Shown here piece after piece: positions 16,910-23,802 of a stretch of DNA of 26,076 bases. The notes beneath the pieces were generated by a model, which had not been told where the DNA came from, ran no database searches, and was given only the letters and a program-made list of their open reading frames with translations. The DNA is from Clostridia bacterium (GTDB taxonomy: Bacteria; Bacillota_A; Clostridia; Oscillospirales; CAG-272): the NCBI GenBank assembly GCA_017454075.1, contig JAFTDQ010000008.1, forward strand, positions 1 to 26,076, written 5' to 3'. The position numbers and the translations under genes are program-made. The first letter of the stretch is position 1; every line of letters starts with the position of its first letter.

Positions 16910-18070
16910 TCAGGCGACGAATCCGCCGGATACGACCGTCGCGTCGCAGGTATGCGTGCCGTCGTAGTTGTAAAGACGGATAGTGAACTCGCTCTTGCCC
17001 GAAAGATCGATGACCGTCGTCCCGAGCTTGACCGAGTTGACGAAATCGTGCGACTCGACCTCTGCGCCGTCAACGAGGAACGCAACGCGGACCGAGCGTC
17101 TCGTTACGTCGACGATCCCGCCGTAGCCGTTCGCAGTCGCAACGTATTCGTCGCTGAGGCCGAACACTCCGACAAACTTCGAAACCTTCTGCGTCGTGAG
17201 ATCGATGACTATCTCGGCGTATGAGACCGCCTCGTCACCGAGGAAGGGATGCATCCACACGCCCTTTTCGGCGACAAAGAATCCGTTGCCCATCGAGAGC
17301 ATCCCGCCGCCCTCGTTCTTGTCGATGAACGGAGCGTTCTTTGTGTCGGCGTGCAGGCATGCGACGCTCTTCCATTCAAGCTCGTCGATATAGAAGTCGA
17401 CGTCCTTGCCGGGGACTGTCGCCTCGTATTTGGTGAAATCCATTCCCGCGAAGAGCGTGGGGGCGGCCCATACCGCGAGGTCGCCGGCGTTGTCGCCGTC
17501 GGCGTTAGTCACGACTAGTTTTACCTCGCTGCACCCGAAGACCTCCGCCTGGAGATACATGAATTCTCCGTGGGCCATGGCGCCCGTGCGCGCGGCGAGC
17601 GTATCGTCAGCGTAAACAAGGAACTCGACGGTCCCGTCGGCAGAGCTGTCGTCGACTCCCGCGATCGTGGTAAATGCGAAATACGTATCCGTGAGCTCGT
17701 AAACTATCTCGACGGCAGACGCCTCGGCGTCCCCCGCTCCGGGAACGACGACAAGACTTTTGTCAAAGCTGTAGCTGCCGTTTCCGAGGCTTACCGGGCT
17801 GCCGTTGTTGTTTTTGCGGATCTCATACCCTTCCGGGCCGTTTGCCGACGTCCATTCGACGACCGAAAGATCGACGTCCTCCGGCTCCGGTATCGGCTCG
17901 TCGGTCTCCTCCTCGGTATCGGGTTCGGTATCCGGGGCGGCCGTGACCTTCCCGGGATCCTTCTGCGTGACCTTTCCGGTGTCTTCCCCCGTTCCGGGTT
18001 TTGCGCAGGACGCGAAAGCCAGAACGAGCGCGAGACTGAGAAGCAATGCCGTGATTCTGCTGAACTTCAT
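16910..18070 (-). CDS. Lipoprotein with two NPCBM carbohydrate-binding modules
   Basis: 386 residues. A signal peptide ends in the lipobox FASC (Cys22), followed by an acidic Pro/Thr/Asp-rich linker to about residue 65. Two modules follow: the first opens LSVVEWTSANGPEGY and ends LVVTNADGDNAGDLAVW (about 68-210), and the second opens FYIDELEWKSV and ends IRLYNYDGTHTC (about 230-380). The pattern of an opening Leu-x-Trp-x-Ser, a central VDD or DGT core and a closing Val-x-Asp strand is that of NPCBM (PF08305) domains, which bind sugars on extracellular hydrolases. No catalytic domain is present, so it is probably a membrane-attached glycan-binding protein working with the neighbouring solute-binding lipoprotein. 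GGAGG lies eight bases upstream of the start. Confidence 0.8.
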   Translation of the reverse strand: MKFSRITALLLSLALVLAFASCAKPGTGEDTGKVTQKDPGKVTAAPDTEPDTEEETDEPIPEPEDVDLSVVEWTSANGPEGYEIRKNNNGSPVSLGNGSYSFDKSLVVVPGAGDAEASAVEIVYELTDTYFAFTTIAGVDDSSADGTVEFLVYADDTLAARTGAMAHGEFMYLQAEVFGCSEVKLVVTNADGDNAGDLAVWAAPTLFAGMDFTKYEATVPGKDVDFYIDELEWKSVACLHADTKNAPFIDKNEGGGMLSMGNGFFVAEKGVWMHPFLGDEAVSYAEIVIDLTTQKVSKFVGVFGLSDEYVATANGYGGIVDVTRRSVRVAFLVDGAEVESHDFVNSVKLGTTVIDLSGKSEFTIRLYNYDGTHTCDATVVSGGFVA

Positions 18071-18105
18071 TTTGTTTTCCTCCCGTATTTCTGATTATAC
18101 GTCAG

Positions 18106-19623
18106 TTATTTGAGCGCGGCGAACGCAAGCACGACGCCGTCGATCTGATCCTTTATGCTGTCCTCGTGCTTTCTCCAGCCGGATGCCCACACGAACGAGC
18201 CGTACTTTGAAATGTCGTTGTACGCGACCTGCGCTGTGTTGAGGAAATACGTGCGCGCGAGGTCGACCTTGCGGTTTTTCCTCATCATGGAGAGCATTTC
18301 GCCGCTCTCCTCGTCGCGCGTGCCCCTCACCGATATAACGGTATCCTCGTAGATCGACATGGAGTTTTCATAGGAATAGAACGCGGTATACTCAAGGAAC
18401 GCGCTGGCGAGCTCGGGATCCGACGTGTTGTAGGGAACGACGTGGGTGATAAGTACCGGCATGAACGCGCCGTAGTTCGTCCCCGCCTTGACCTCCTTGA
18501 AGGTCGGATAAGGAACGATACCGAAATGGTCCTCCATCTTTCTGAGATAATCCGACACGAGATACATCGGCGCCGCGCTCGCGAACAGGGCCTTGCCCTG
18601 AGAGAACATATTGATAACGGCGGTATAGATCATGCCGTCCCAGTACGGGGAGGTCGTGAAGGTGTTCCCCTCCGCGTCCATCTGGTAGAAATAGTCGCTC
18701 TTCTGAATTGTATTCCACTGATACTCAACGATATTGAGCATGTTGCGGTTTCCGGAGGCGGCGAGATACGGTATGTCGTTCTTGTCCTTCTTTATTATCG
18801 TTTCGCCGGAAACCGGGAAAAAGCTCTGATTCCACTGCGCGCCGGCGGCGACGGCACCCCAGACGTCCTGATTGGTCATCGTCTGGTCGCCGTCAACGTC
18901 GGAGACGGAGACGGACATCATTCCGGCCATTTTTTCCATTGTCCACTCGCCCTTGCGGACAAGCTCGTAAATGTTGTCGAGGTGATTGTCCTCGGCGATC
19001 TGCTTGTTGAAGAGCAGGACGGTCATCGCCCCGAAGAGGTCGAGCTGATAAGCTCCCGCCGCAAGATACTGCTTGTTCGAGATCGAAAGCTCCTTGTTGA
19101 TCTCCTGATCCCACCAGGGATTTGAAAGATCGACGTAATAATCCTGCAGGTCGGCGAAAGACAGAACGTAGCCCTCCATGGCGAGCCCGAGCGCAAAGCG
19201 GTCGATGAACGCGGCGAGCTGGAACTCGTCGTCGCCCGTGATGACGCCCGTGCGGTAGGCCTCGACGTCAACGACCGAGTTGAGGCGCTGAGCGAATTCG
19301 ATATCTATGCCGAGATATTCCTCGACGGCCTTGTTTCTCTTGAAGAGAGCCGAGTCAAGCTGCTCGTTGCTGTCCTCCTCGACGCTGAACTGCGTCCAGT
19401 AGCGGGCGGTCGGAGTGTTTTCTCCCTGGCAGGAAAGGACGGTGAAGGCCGCGCCCTTGTGGTCCTGCTTCGGGACTCTCATCGTATATCCCTCGTCGTT
19501 CGTGATGGGCGCGCCGGTATTGTCCGGGTCGTTTTTCCCGGGACCCGTTTCGCCGCAGGCGGCGAAGACCGACAGCACGAACAGGGCGGCCAGGATTGAA
19601 CATATTATTCTGCTTTTTTTCAT
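18106..19623 (-). CDS. Extracellular solute-binding lipoprotein of a sugar ABC transporter (family 1)
   Basis: 505 residues from the ATG at 19623, preceded by GAGG nine bases upstream; an in-frame TTG at 19638 lacks a ribosome binding site and was not used. The signal peptide ends in FAAC (Cys23) and a Gly/Asn/Pro/Asp linker follows. Internal features fit large carbohydrate-binding family 1 proteins: an early alpha/beta lobe (AAFTVLSCQG), DLSNPWWDQEINKEL near residue 163, GAMTVLLFNKQIAEDN near 200, and a late DPELASAFLEYTAFYSYE hinge-lobe helix. It should bind an oligosaccharide outside the cell and deliver it to membrane permeases. No permease or ATPase gene is in this window, so partners must lie elsewhere. 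It sits between two NPCBM proteins in the operon. Confidence 0.88.
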   Translation of the reverse strand: MKKSRIICSILAALFVLSVFAACGETGPGKNDPDNTGAPITNDEGYTMRVPKQDHKGAAFTVLSCQGENTPTARYWTQFSVEEDSNEQLDSALFKRNKAVEEYLGIDIEFAQRLNSVVDVEAYRTGVITGDDEFQLAAFIDRFALGLAMEGYVLSFADLQDYYVDLSNPWWDQEINKELSISNKQYLAAGAYQLDLFGAMTVLLFNKQIAEDNHLDNIYELVRKGEWTMEKMAGMMSVSVSDVDGDQTMTNQDVWGAVAAGAQWNQSFFPVSGETIIKKDKNDIPYLAASGNRNMLNIVEYQWNTIQKSDYFYQMDAEGNTFTTSPYWDGMIYTAVINMFSQGKALFASAAPMYLVSDYLRKMEDHFGIVPYPTFKEVKAGTNYGAFMPVLITHVVPYNTSDPELASAFLEYTAFYSYENSMSIYEDTVISVRGTRDEESGEMLSMMRKNRKVDLARTYFLNTAQVAYNDISKYGSFVWASGWRKHEDSIKDQIDGVVLAFAALK

Positions 19624-19679
19624 GGTCTTTTTCCTCAAAGCGCGTACATTAAAAGCGTGTCCTCTGTTTCCTTATCCCG

Positions 19680-21932
19680 TTATCCTTTTTTCTTTTTCCC
19701 GCGGCAGACGACAAGCGCGAGCGTTCCGAGAACGACCGATGCGACCGCCGCCGAAACGGTGACGTCCGAGGTGGGAGCCGAGCCGAGCGGGTCGGCCGCG
19801 AATATCGGGTCGGCGACGGTGAACGCGCCGCAGGTGTGGCGGTCGCCGCCGTTGTTAACGTTGACCGTCAGCTTCTTCGCTCCGGCGGGGACGCGCACCG
19901 TCCCTCTCCAGAGCCCGTCGGAGCCCTTCATGACAGAGCTGTATTCGACCTCCTGCCCGTCAATAAGGATGCTGAACTGAGCGCAGAACGCCGTATTCGG
20001 CCAGTTGCTCGTGACCGCCGTCGTGAAGTAGCCGGAGCCGAGGTCGGAGACGTCCCATTCAACGTATGCGTTGCCTTCGTTGTCGGCGTCGTCCGTCTGA
20101 TGGCCCGAGATCACGTGTTTCGTCGTGAACTTGTTCCAGCCTTCGTATGCGGCGTTCCAGAAATCAGCGACGCCGTCGCCGTGCTTTTCATGCTTGAATC
20201 CGACAAGATAGGCGTTTTCGCCGCCGTTGCCGTAATAACTGAAGCTCCGGGAATCCATCCTCGTGATCTTCGTCCCGGCGGGAAGCGTGATCTTTGCGTC
20301 GACCCAGTGGTACATTCCGCTCGCCCACGTCCCGTCGGATCCTCTGTCCGCCCGGAGCGTGAGAGTTTCCGATCCCTTCGGGATGGTGAAGCTCACGTCG
20401 ATCAGCCCGTCGGCTCCCGTGACGACGCCGGAGGACCATTTGCTCACTCCGTCGACGAGCACGCTGTATTCGGCGTTGGTATCCGAATTGTTCTTGCATA
20501 CCTTGGCGCTGAACGGAAGATCGTATTCGGATGAAAACGCGCTGATATCCCACGTGAAGTCGGCGTGCTCTATTTTGCCGTTTCCGTTCTCAAATCCCTC
20601 GAACGGCTCGTGCCCGCCTATCGTGTGTCTTGACTTGATATCAACGAACTGCCCCTTTGCGGAGTCGAAATACTGCGGACGCTCGCCGGGTGCCTCGAAG
20701 CGCTCGCCGATCCACGGCTGGTTCGTTCCTCTGTTGGCGGAATAACCGAGCCCGCTGTGGAATATATAGTCCGACATCGAAAGCTCGTCGAGATACAGAT
20801 CAAGCGGAACGACAGGCTCGGCGCCCGATGAATACCCGACGAATATCGGGTCGGCGACGGTGAACGCGCCGCAGGTGTGCTCGTCGCCGCCGTTGTTCAC
20901 GTTGACCGTGAGCGTCCCGGCGTCGGAAGGCACCTCGACAGTCGCCCTCCAGAGGCCGTCCGTCACCTCGACGACAGGGGACGACGCCTTTTCCTCGCCG
21001 TCAACGAGGACGCTGAACTGTCCGTAGAAATGATAAGTGTTCTGATCGTAATTCGTATTGCTGCAGACCGCTACGGTGAAATATCCGGCCTTCAGGTCGG
21101 AAATGTCCCAGGTCACGCAGGCGTTCCCGCCGTTGTCCGCGCTGTGCGTCTGATGTCCCGAGATGACGCTCTTCGTGGTGAATTTGTTCCAGCCGTTAAG
21201 GGAGGCGTTCCAAAAATCGGCGGCAACGCCGTTTCCGTCGTTCTTTTCACCTATCCAGTATTTGGTCTCGCCGCCGTTTCCGTAGTATTTGAAAACGCGC
21301 TTGTCCATTCTCGTGACCCTCGCCCCCGAGGGAAGGGTTATCTTCGGCTCGACCCAGTGATATTCTCCGTTCGTCCAGTCGTCGTCGGGACCGCGGTCCG
21401 CCCTGAGGGTGAGCGTTTTCGCTCCCTTGGGGATGTTCAGACTCACGTCGATGAGGCCGTTTTCGGCCGTAACAGAGCCCGAAGTCCATTTGACAGCGCC
21501 GTCAACGAGGACGCTGTATTCGGCGTTCTGAGTTCCCGCGGCCTTGCAGACCTGAGCGGAGAACGGCAGGGATCCGCCCGCCGCAAACGCGCTCACGTCC
21601 CACGTAAAGTCGGCGTGATCTATCGCGCCCTGACGCGGTTCGTGTCCGCCTATCGTGTGCTTCGACTCTATCTCTGCGTTTACGCCCTTTGCGGCGTCGT
21701 AGTAGAACGGGCGCTCGCTCGGATGCTCGAAACGCATGCCGATCCACGGAGTGGTATAAACCTTGCCCGTGTCCTTGTCGGTCCAGGAATATCCGATCCC
21801 GCCGTGGAAAACATATCCCGACATCGAAAGCTCGTCAAGATAGACGTCCACTCCCTTCGCCGCCGAAACGGGGATCGCCGTCGAAGCCGCCAGCAAGCTG
21901 ACGACCAGCAGGAGAATGATGGTTTTTTTCAT
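19680..21932 (-). CDS. Surface-anchored protein with four NPCBM-like modules
   Basis: 750 residues. The start at 21932 has a perfect GGAGG six bases upstream and opens a classical signal peptide (hydrophobic residues 5-20, likely cleavage after VSA at 24). The mature part is a tandem duplication of a unit of about 347 residues (roughly 29-375 and 376-720). Each unit holds two beta-sandwich modules: one opens YLDELSM and closes YHWV-AKITLP, the other closes HTCGAFTVADPIF. They share the NPCBM-like pattern of FTWDISAF, a central SVLVDG strand and LTLRADRG or LTVNVNNGG, so I infer sugar binding. The C-terminus has SAPTSD, a hydrophobic span and RGKKKKG, resembling a sorting or membrane-anchor tail without a canonical LPXTG. 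It is the first gene after a perfect promoter, which suggests high expression. No enzyme domain is visible. Confidence 0.8.
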   Translation of the reverse strand: MKKTIILLLVVSLLAASTAIPVSAAKGVDVYLDELSMSGYVFHGGIGYSWTDKDTGKVYTTPWIGMRFEHPSERPFYYDAAKGVNAEIESKHTIGGHEPRQGAIDHADFTWDVSAFAAGGSLPFSAQVCKAAGTQNAEYSVLVDGAVKWTSGSVTAENGLIDVSLNIPKGAKTLTLRADRGPDDDWTNGEYHWVEPKITLPSGARVTRMDKRVFKYYGNGGETKYWIGEKNDGNGVAADFWNASLNGWNKFTTKSVISGHQTHSADNGGNACVTWDISDLKAGYFTVAVCSNTNYDQNTYHFYGQFSVLVDGEEKASSPVVEVTDGLWRATVEVPSDAGTLTVNVNNGGDEHTCGAFTVADPIFVGYSSGAEPVVPLDLYLDELSMSDYIFHSGLGYSANRGTNQPWIGERFEAPGERPQYFDSAKGQFVDIKSRHTIGGHEPFEGFENGNGKIEHADFTWDISAFSSEYDLPFSAKVCKNNSDTNAEYSVLVDGVSKWSSGVVTGADGLIDVSFTIPKGSETLTLRADRGSDGTWASGMYHWVDAKITLPAGTKITRMDSRSFSYYGNGGENAYLVGFKHEKHGDGVADFWNAAYEGWNKFTTKHVISGHQTDDADNEGNAYVEWDVSDLGSGYFTTAVTSNWPNTAFCAQFSILIDGQEVEYSSVMKGSDGLWRGTVRVPAGAKKLTVNVNNGGDRHTCGAFTVADPIFAADPLGSAPTSDVTVSAAVASVVLGTLALVVCRGKKKKG
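19763..21848 (-). repeat. Tandem duplication inside the NPCBM-like surface gene
   Basis: Two copies of a 347-349 codon unit lie head to tail. The closing segments are identical over 39 bases (19800-19838 and 20841-20879), while the rest has diverged at protein level. That mix points to an old duplication with later local homogenisation or strong constraint on the segment encoding CGAFTVADPIF. Confidence 0.8.
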
Positions 21933-21978
21933 GAAAGTCCTCCGGTTTCTTGCCTGTGAACGCGCCGATTCGCCTTTG

Positions 21979-21990
21979 GAATGCGCATTC
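21979..21990. promoter_or_regulatory. Candidate operator, palindrome GAATGCGCATTC
   Basis: This perfect 12-base palindrome begins 15 bases downstream of the -10 box of the promoter at 22006-22034, where a bound repressor would block transcription. The 20 bases 21971-21990 match 23689-23708 near the cotH promoter at 17 of 20 positions. A LacI-type regulator encoded nearby is a possible binder (inference). Confidence 0.45.
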
Positions 21991-22005
21991 TCTGACTTTA
22001 TTGTC

Positions 22006-22034
22006 ATTATACATTATGTCCACGGATTTGTCAA
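22006..22034 (-). promoter_or_regulatory. Sigma-A promoter of the glycan-capture operon
   Basis: A perfect TTGACA (-35, 22034-22029) and TATAAT (-10, 22011-22006) are separated by exactly 17 bases. The predicted start is near 21999, giving a leader of about 67 bases to the ATG at 21932. No other convincing promoter or terminator is seen until 10397, so it probably drives all genes to the mannosidase. The short stretch 22035-22087 between cotH and this promoter contains no clear terminator. Confidence 0.85.
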
Positions 22035-22087
22035 GAGCCGCGCCGGGACGGAGACGTATTTTTTTGCCGGGAAAGCGGCGCGCGGCG

Positions 22088-23683
22088 TCATTTTCCGGTC
22101 AGATCCCCGCGTGCGAACTCCTTTGAGTTAAAGACCCCGTCGAGCCACTCTATCCTGTTTTTCAGCCAGTCGGAAAGGTATGAACAGTGTTCCCCGTATG
22201 ACGTCAGGTCGGTGAGCGCCTTCGTCGTCCTCGCTAAGTTCTTCCCGAAAATGTCCCATTTTTCAAAGTTGCGTCCGAACGACCTCCCGTACCGGGCTTC
22301 GTTCTCCGAAACGATCCCGGGGAGGGTCATAACGTCGTCCTTTATTTCGTTCCACCTGTCGACGACGAGCTTTCTGAACCACGCGTGCCTCATCGTGTTG
22401 CAGAACCACCTGTTCGACGTATCGAACTGCTCGCTCGTCGGGTGGACGGCCGCCGCGAGCCCACGCCAGTCCTCGAATCCGAGGTCGGCGTTGCCGAGGG
22501 AGAGATCGAAATCCCACGGGGGACCGAAATACAGCTTTCCTCCGGTATAGAACATATAAAAACTGTCAAATCCGACGTCGAAGTTCTTCGTGATCTCCTG
22601 AAGCAGATAATCGTCGACGAGCGAATCGATATCGACGAGTTTCTTTGCCGTTTCATAGTTCCCGGCGGCGAGCGCGTCGCAGGCCTCCGTGACCTTGCCG
22701 TCTATCCACTCTATCTGTGCGTTCCTGATATTTTCGTCGGGCGAGAGATCGCTCTTGATCCCGTAAGGCTCTGTTTTTACCGTAAAGCCGTATTCGTAAT
22801 CCCACGCCGTCTTTTCGATAAGAAAATCAGCCCCGACGTTCGTCTCGTAATCGCCCTCGTCTATGTTGACCCTGCTCTCCCCCGTCTGGGTCTGCTCGGT
22901 AAGAAGATATACCCCGCGGTACTCGCCGTTAAGATACAGTTCAACGAACCTGAATCCCGGGACGTAGTCGAATCCGCCGAGAAAAGACGCCATCCGGAAG
23001 ACGACGGCGACCCTCTGCATGGAATGATCGCAGTGGTTGGCGAGCAGCACCCAGGATTTGTTCTTCCCTTTCCCGACCCCGAGGAGGTTCTCCTTTTTGC
23101 CGAGCTTTAAGCGGTACGACTTTTTCTCCATGTTCCAGGTGCTGTTTCCCCGGCCGCGTATCGAGACGTCGCCGCTTTCGTAAAGCGCCGTCCCGTCGGC
23201 GTCGAACGCCGTGACCGAGCAGCTTATATAGACCTCCTTGGAGGTCACGTCACGCCCCGTTTCGGTCGCCACCGATATGACCGGCATATCGAGATAATCA
23301 TACTCGAAAAGCGCGGTCACGCTCTCCGGCGCATTCCCCGGGGTCTCGGTCCGCACGGCGTCCTTCACGCCGTCGCTCCATCCGGCGAACCTGTATCCCG
23401 TCGCCGGAACGGCGGTGACGGGTGTATATCCCTCGCCGGCGCCGGGCGACTGTACCGCTTCCCCGCTTATATATCCCGGGATACCATCCACGGCGCCGCC
23501 GGGTACGGCCCCTCCCGGTCCCGAGACCGAGTATCTTACGGTGCCGTCCGGGGAAACGGAAGTTTCGGACGCGGCCGGCTCGTCCGTTTCCCGGGGATCC
23601 CCGGTCGCGCCGCATCCCGCGGCGCAGATCAGGGTCAGAACGCTCAGCGCTGCGGAGACCGCGCGGATAAATAATCTGTTCAT
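22088..23683 (-). CDS. CotH-family kinase lipoprotein
   Basis: 531 residues from the ATG at 23683, which has AAAGGAG five bases upstream; the longer open frame to 23806 runs back through the promoter and is rejected. The signal peptide ends in AAGC (Cys24). A Pro/Gly/Ser linker and a beta-rich module closing GYRFAGWSDGVKD (about 50-130, like the divergent repeats of bacterial surface proteins) precede a CotH kinase domain. That domain shows IRGRGNSTW near 174, SWVLLANHCDHSMQR, LYLNGEYRGVYLLTEQ and PPWDFDLSLGN near 390, the last holding the Asp pair of the atypical kinase fold. Bacillus CotH phosphorylates Ser in spore-coat proteins; CotH modules also occur in secreted carbohydrate-degrading systems. 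Here it would act outside the membrane. Its substrates might be the neighbouring surface proteins (inference). It has its own promoter. Confidence 0.88.
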   Translation of the reverse strand: MNRLFIRAVSAALSVLTLICAAGCGATGDPRETDEPAASETSVSPDGTVRYSVSGPGGAVPGGAVDGIPGYISGEAVQSPGAGEGYTPVTAVPATGYRFAGWSDGVKDAVRTETPGNAPESVTALFEYDYLDMPVISVATETGRDVTSKEVYISCSVTAFDADGTALYESGDVSIRGRGNSTWNMEKKSYRLKLGKKENLLGVGKGKNKSWVLLANHCDHSMQRVAVVFRMASFLGGFDYVPGFRFVELYLNGEYRGVYLLTEQTQTGESRVNIDEGDYETNVGADFLIEKTAWDYEYGFTVKTEPYGIKSDLSPDENIRNAQIEWIDGKVTEACDALAAGNYETAKKLVDIDSLVDDYLLQEITKNFDVGFDSFYMFYTGGKLYFGPPWDFDLSLGNADLGFEDWRGLAAAVHPTSEQFDTSNRWFCNTMRHAWFRKLVVDRWNEIKDDVMTLPGIVSENEARYGRSFGRNFEKWDIFGKNLARTTKALTDLTSYGEHCSYLSDWLKNRIEWLDGVFNSKEFARGDLTGK

Positions 23684-23696
23684 GGCCGCTCCTTTG

Positions 23697-23708
23697 GAAT
23701 TCGAATTC
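23697..23708. promoter_or_regulatory. Candidate operator, palindrome GAATTCGAATTC
   Basis: This perfect 12-base palindrome lies nine bases downstream of the cotH -10 box and abuts the AAAGGAG ribosome binding site. It shares the frame GAATnnnnATTC and the flank CCAAAGG with the palindrome at 21979-21990. Part of the flank match is due to the ribosome binding site here, so independent similarity is mainly the palindrome. Confidence 0.45.
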
Positions 23709-23717
23709 TTTTCCCGC

Positions 23718-23746
23718 ATTATATCACACAGAGCGGCGCGTGTCAA
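23718..23746 (-). promoter_or_regulatory. Sigma-A promoter of the cotH-family gene
   Basis: A perfect TTGACA (23746-23741) and TATAAT (23723-23718) are spaced by 17 bases. The predicted start is about 27 bases upstream of the ATG at 23683, so the leader is short and contains the palindrome and the ribosome binding site. Confidence 0.85.
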
Positions 23747-23765
23747 CGGCGGGGCGGCCCGTGAA

Positions 23766-23792
23766 AACAAAAAGAGCCGCGCGCGGCTCTTT
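23766..23792 (-). terminator. Intrinsic terminator after the LacI-family gene
   Basis: AAAGAGCCGCGCGCGGCTCTTT (23771-23792) is fully self-complementary, giving at least a nine-base stem with a four-base loop. On the - strand it is followed by TTGTTTTC. It starts 11 bases after the regulator's stop and lies upstream of the cotH promoter, so the two genes are separate transcripts. Confidence 0.85.
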
Positions 23793-23802
23793 CTGATTAA
23801 AA

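Noticed and set aside
18094..18099. TATAAT in front of the NPCBM lipoprotein gene as an internal promoter
   Set aside because: The -10 hexamer is perfect, but no recognisable -35 box lies 16-18 bases upstream, so I did not call it.
19763..21848. Repeats in the surface gene as a CRISPR-like or mobile repeat array
   Set aside because: The repeat is a coding duplication of about 1.04 kb within one continuous frame, with no short regular spacing and no mobile-element genes.
21933..22007. Longer N-terminus for the NPCBM-like protein from 22007
   Set aside because: That start lies inside the -10 box of the promoter. The ATG at 21932 has GGAGG at ideal distance and begins the signal peptide.
22035..22087. 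GC-rich imperfect inverted repeat after the CotH-family gene as a terminator
   Set aside because: The arms (GCCGCGCGCCG and CGGCGCGGC) need a bulge and a long loop, and no T tract follows on the - strand.
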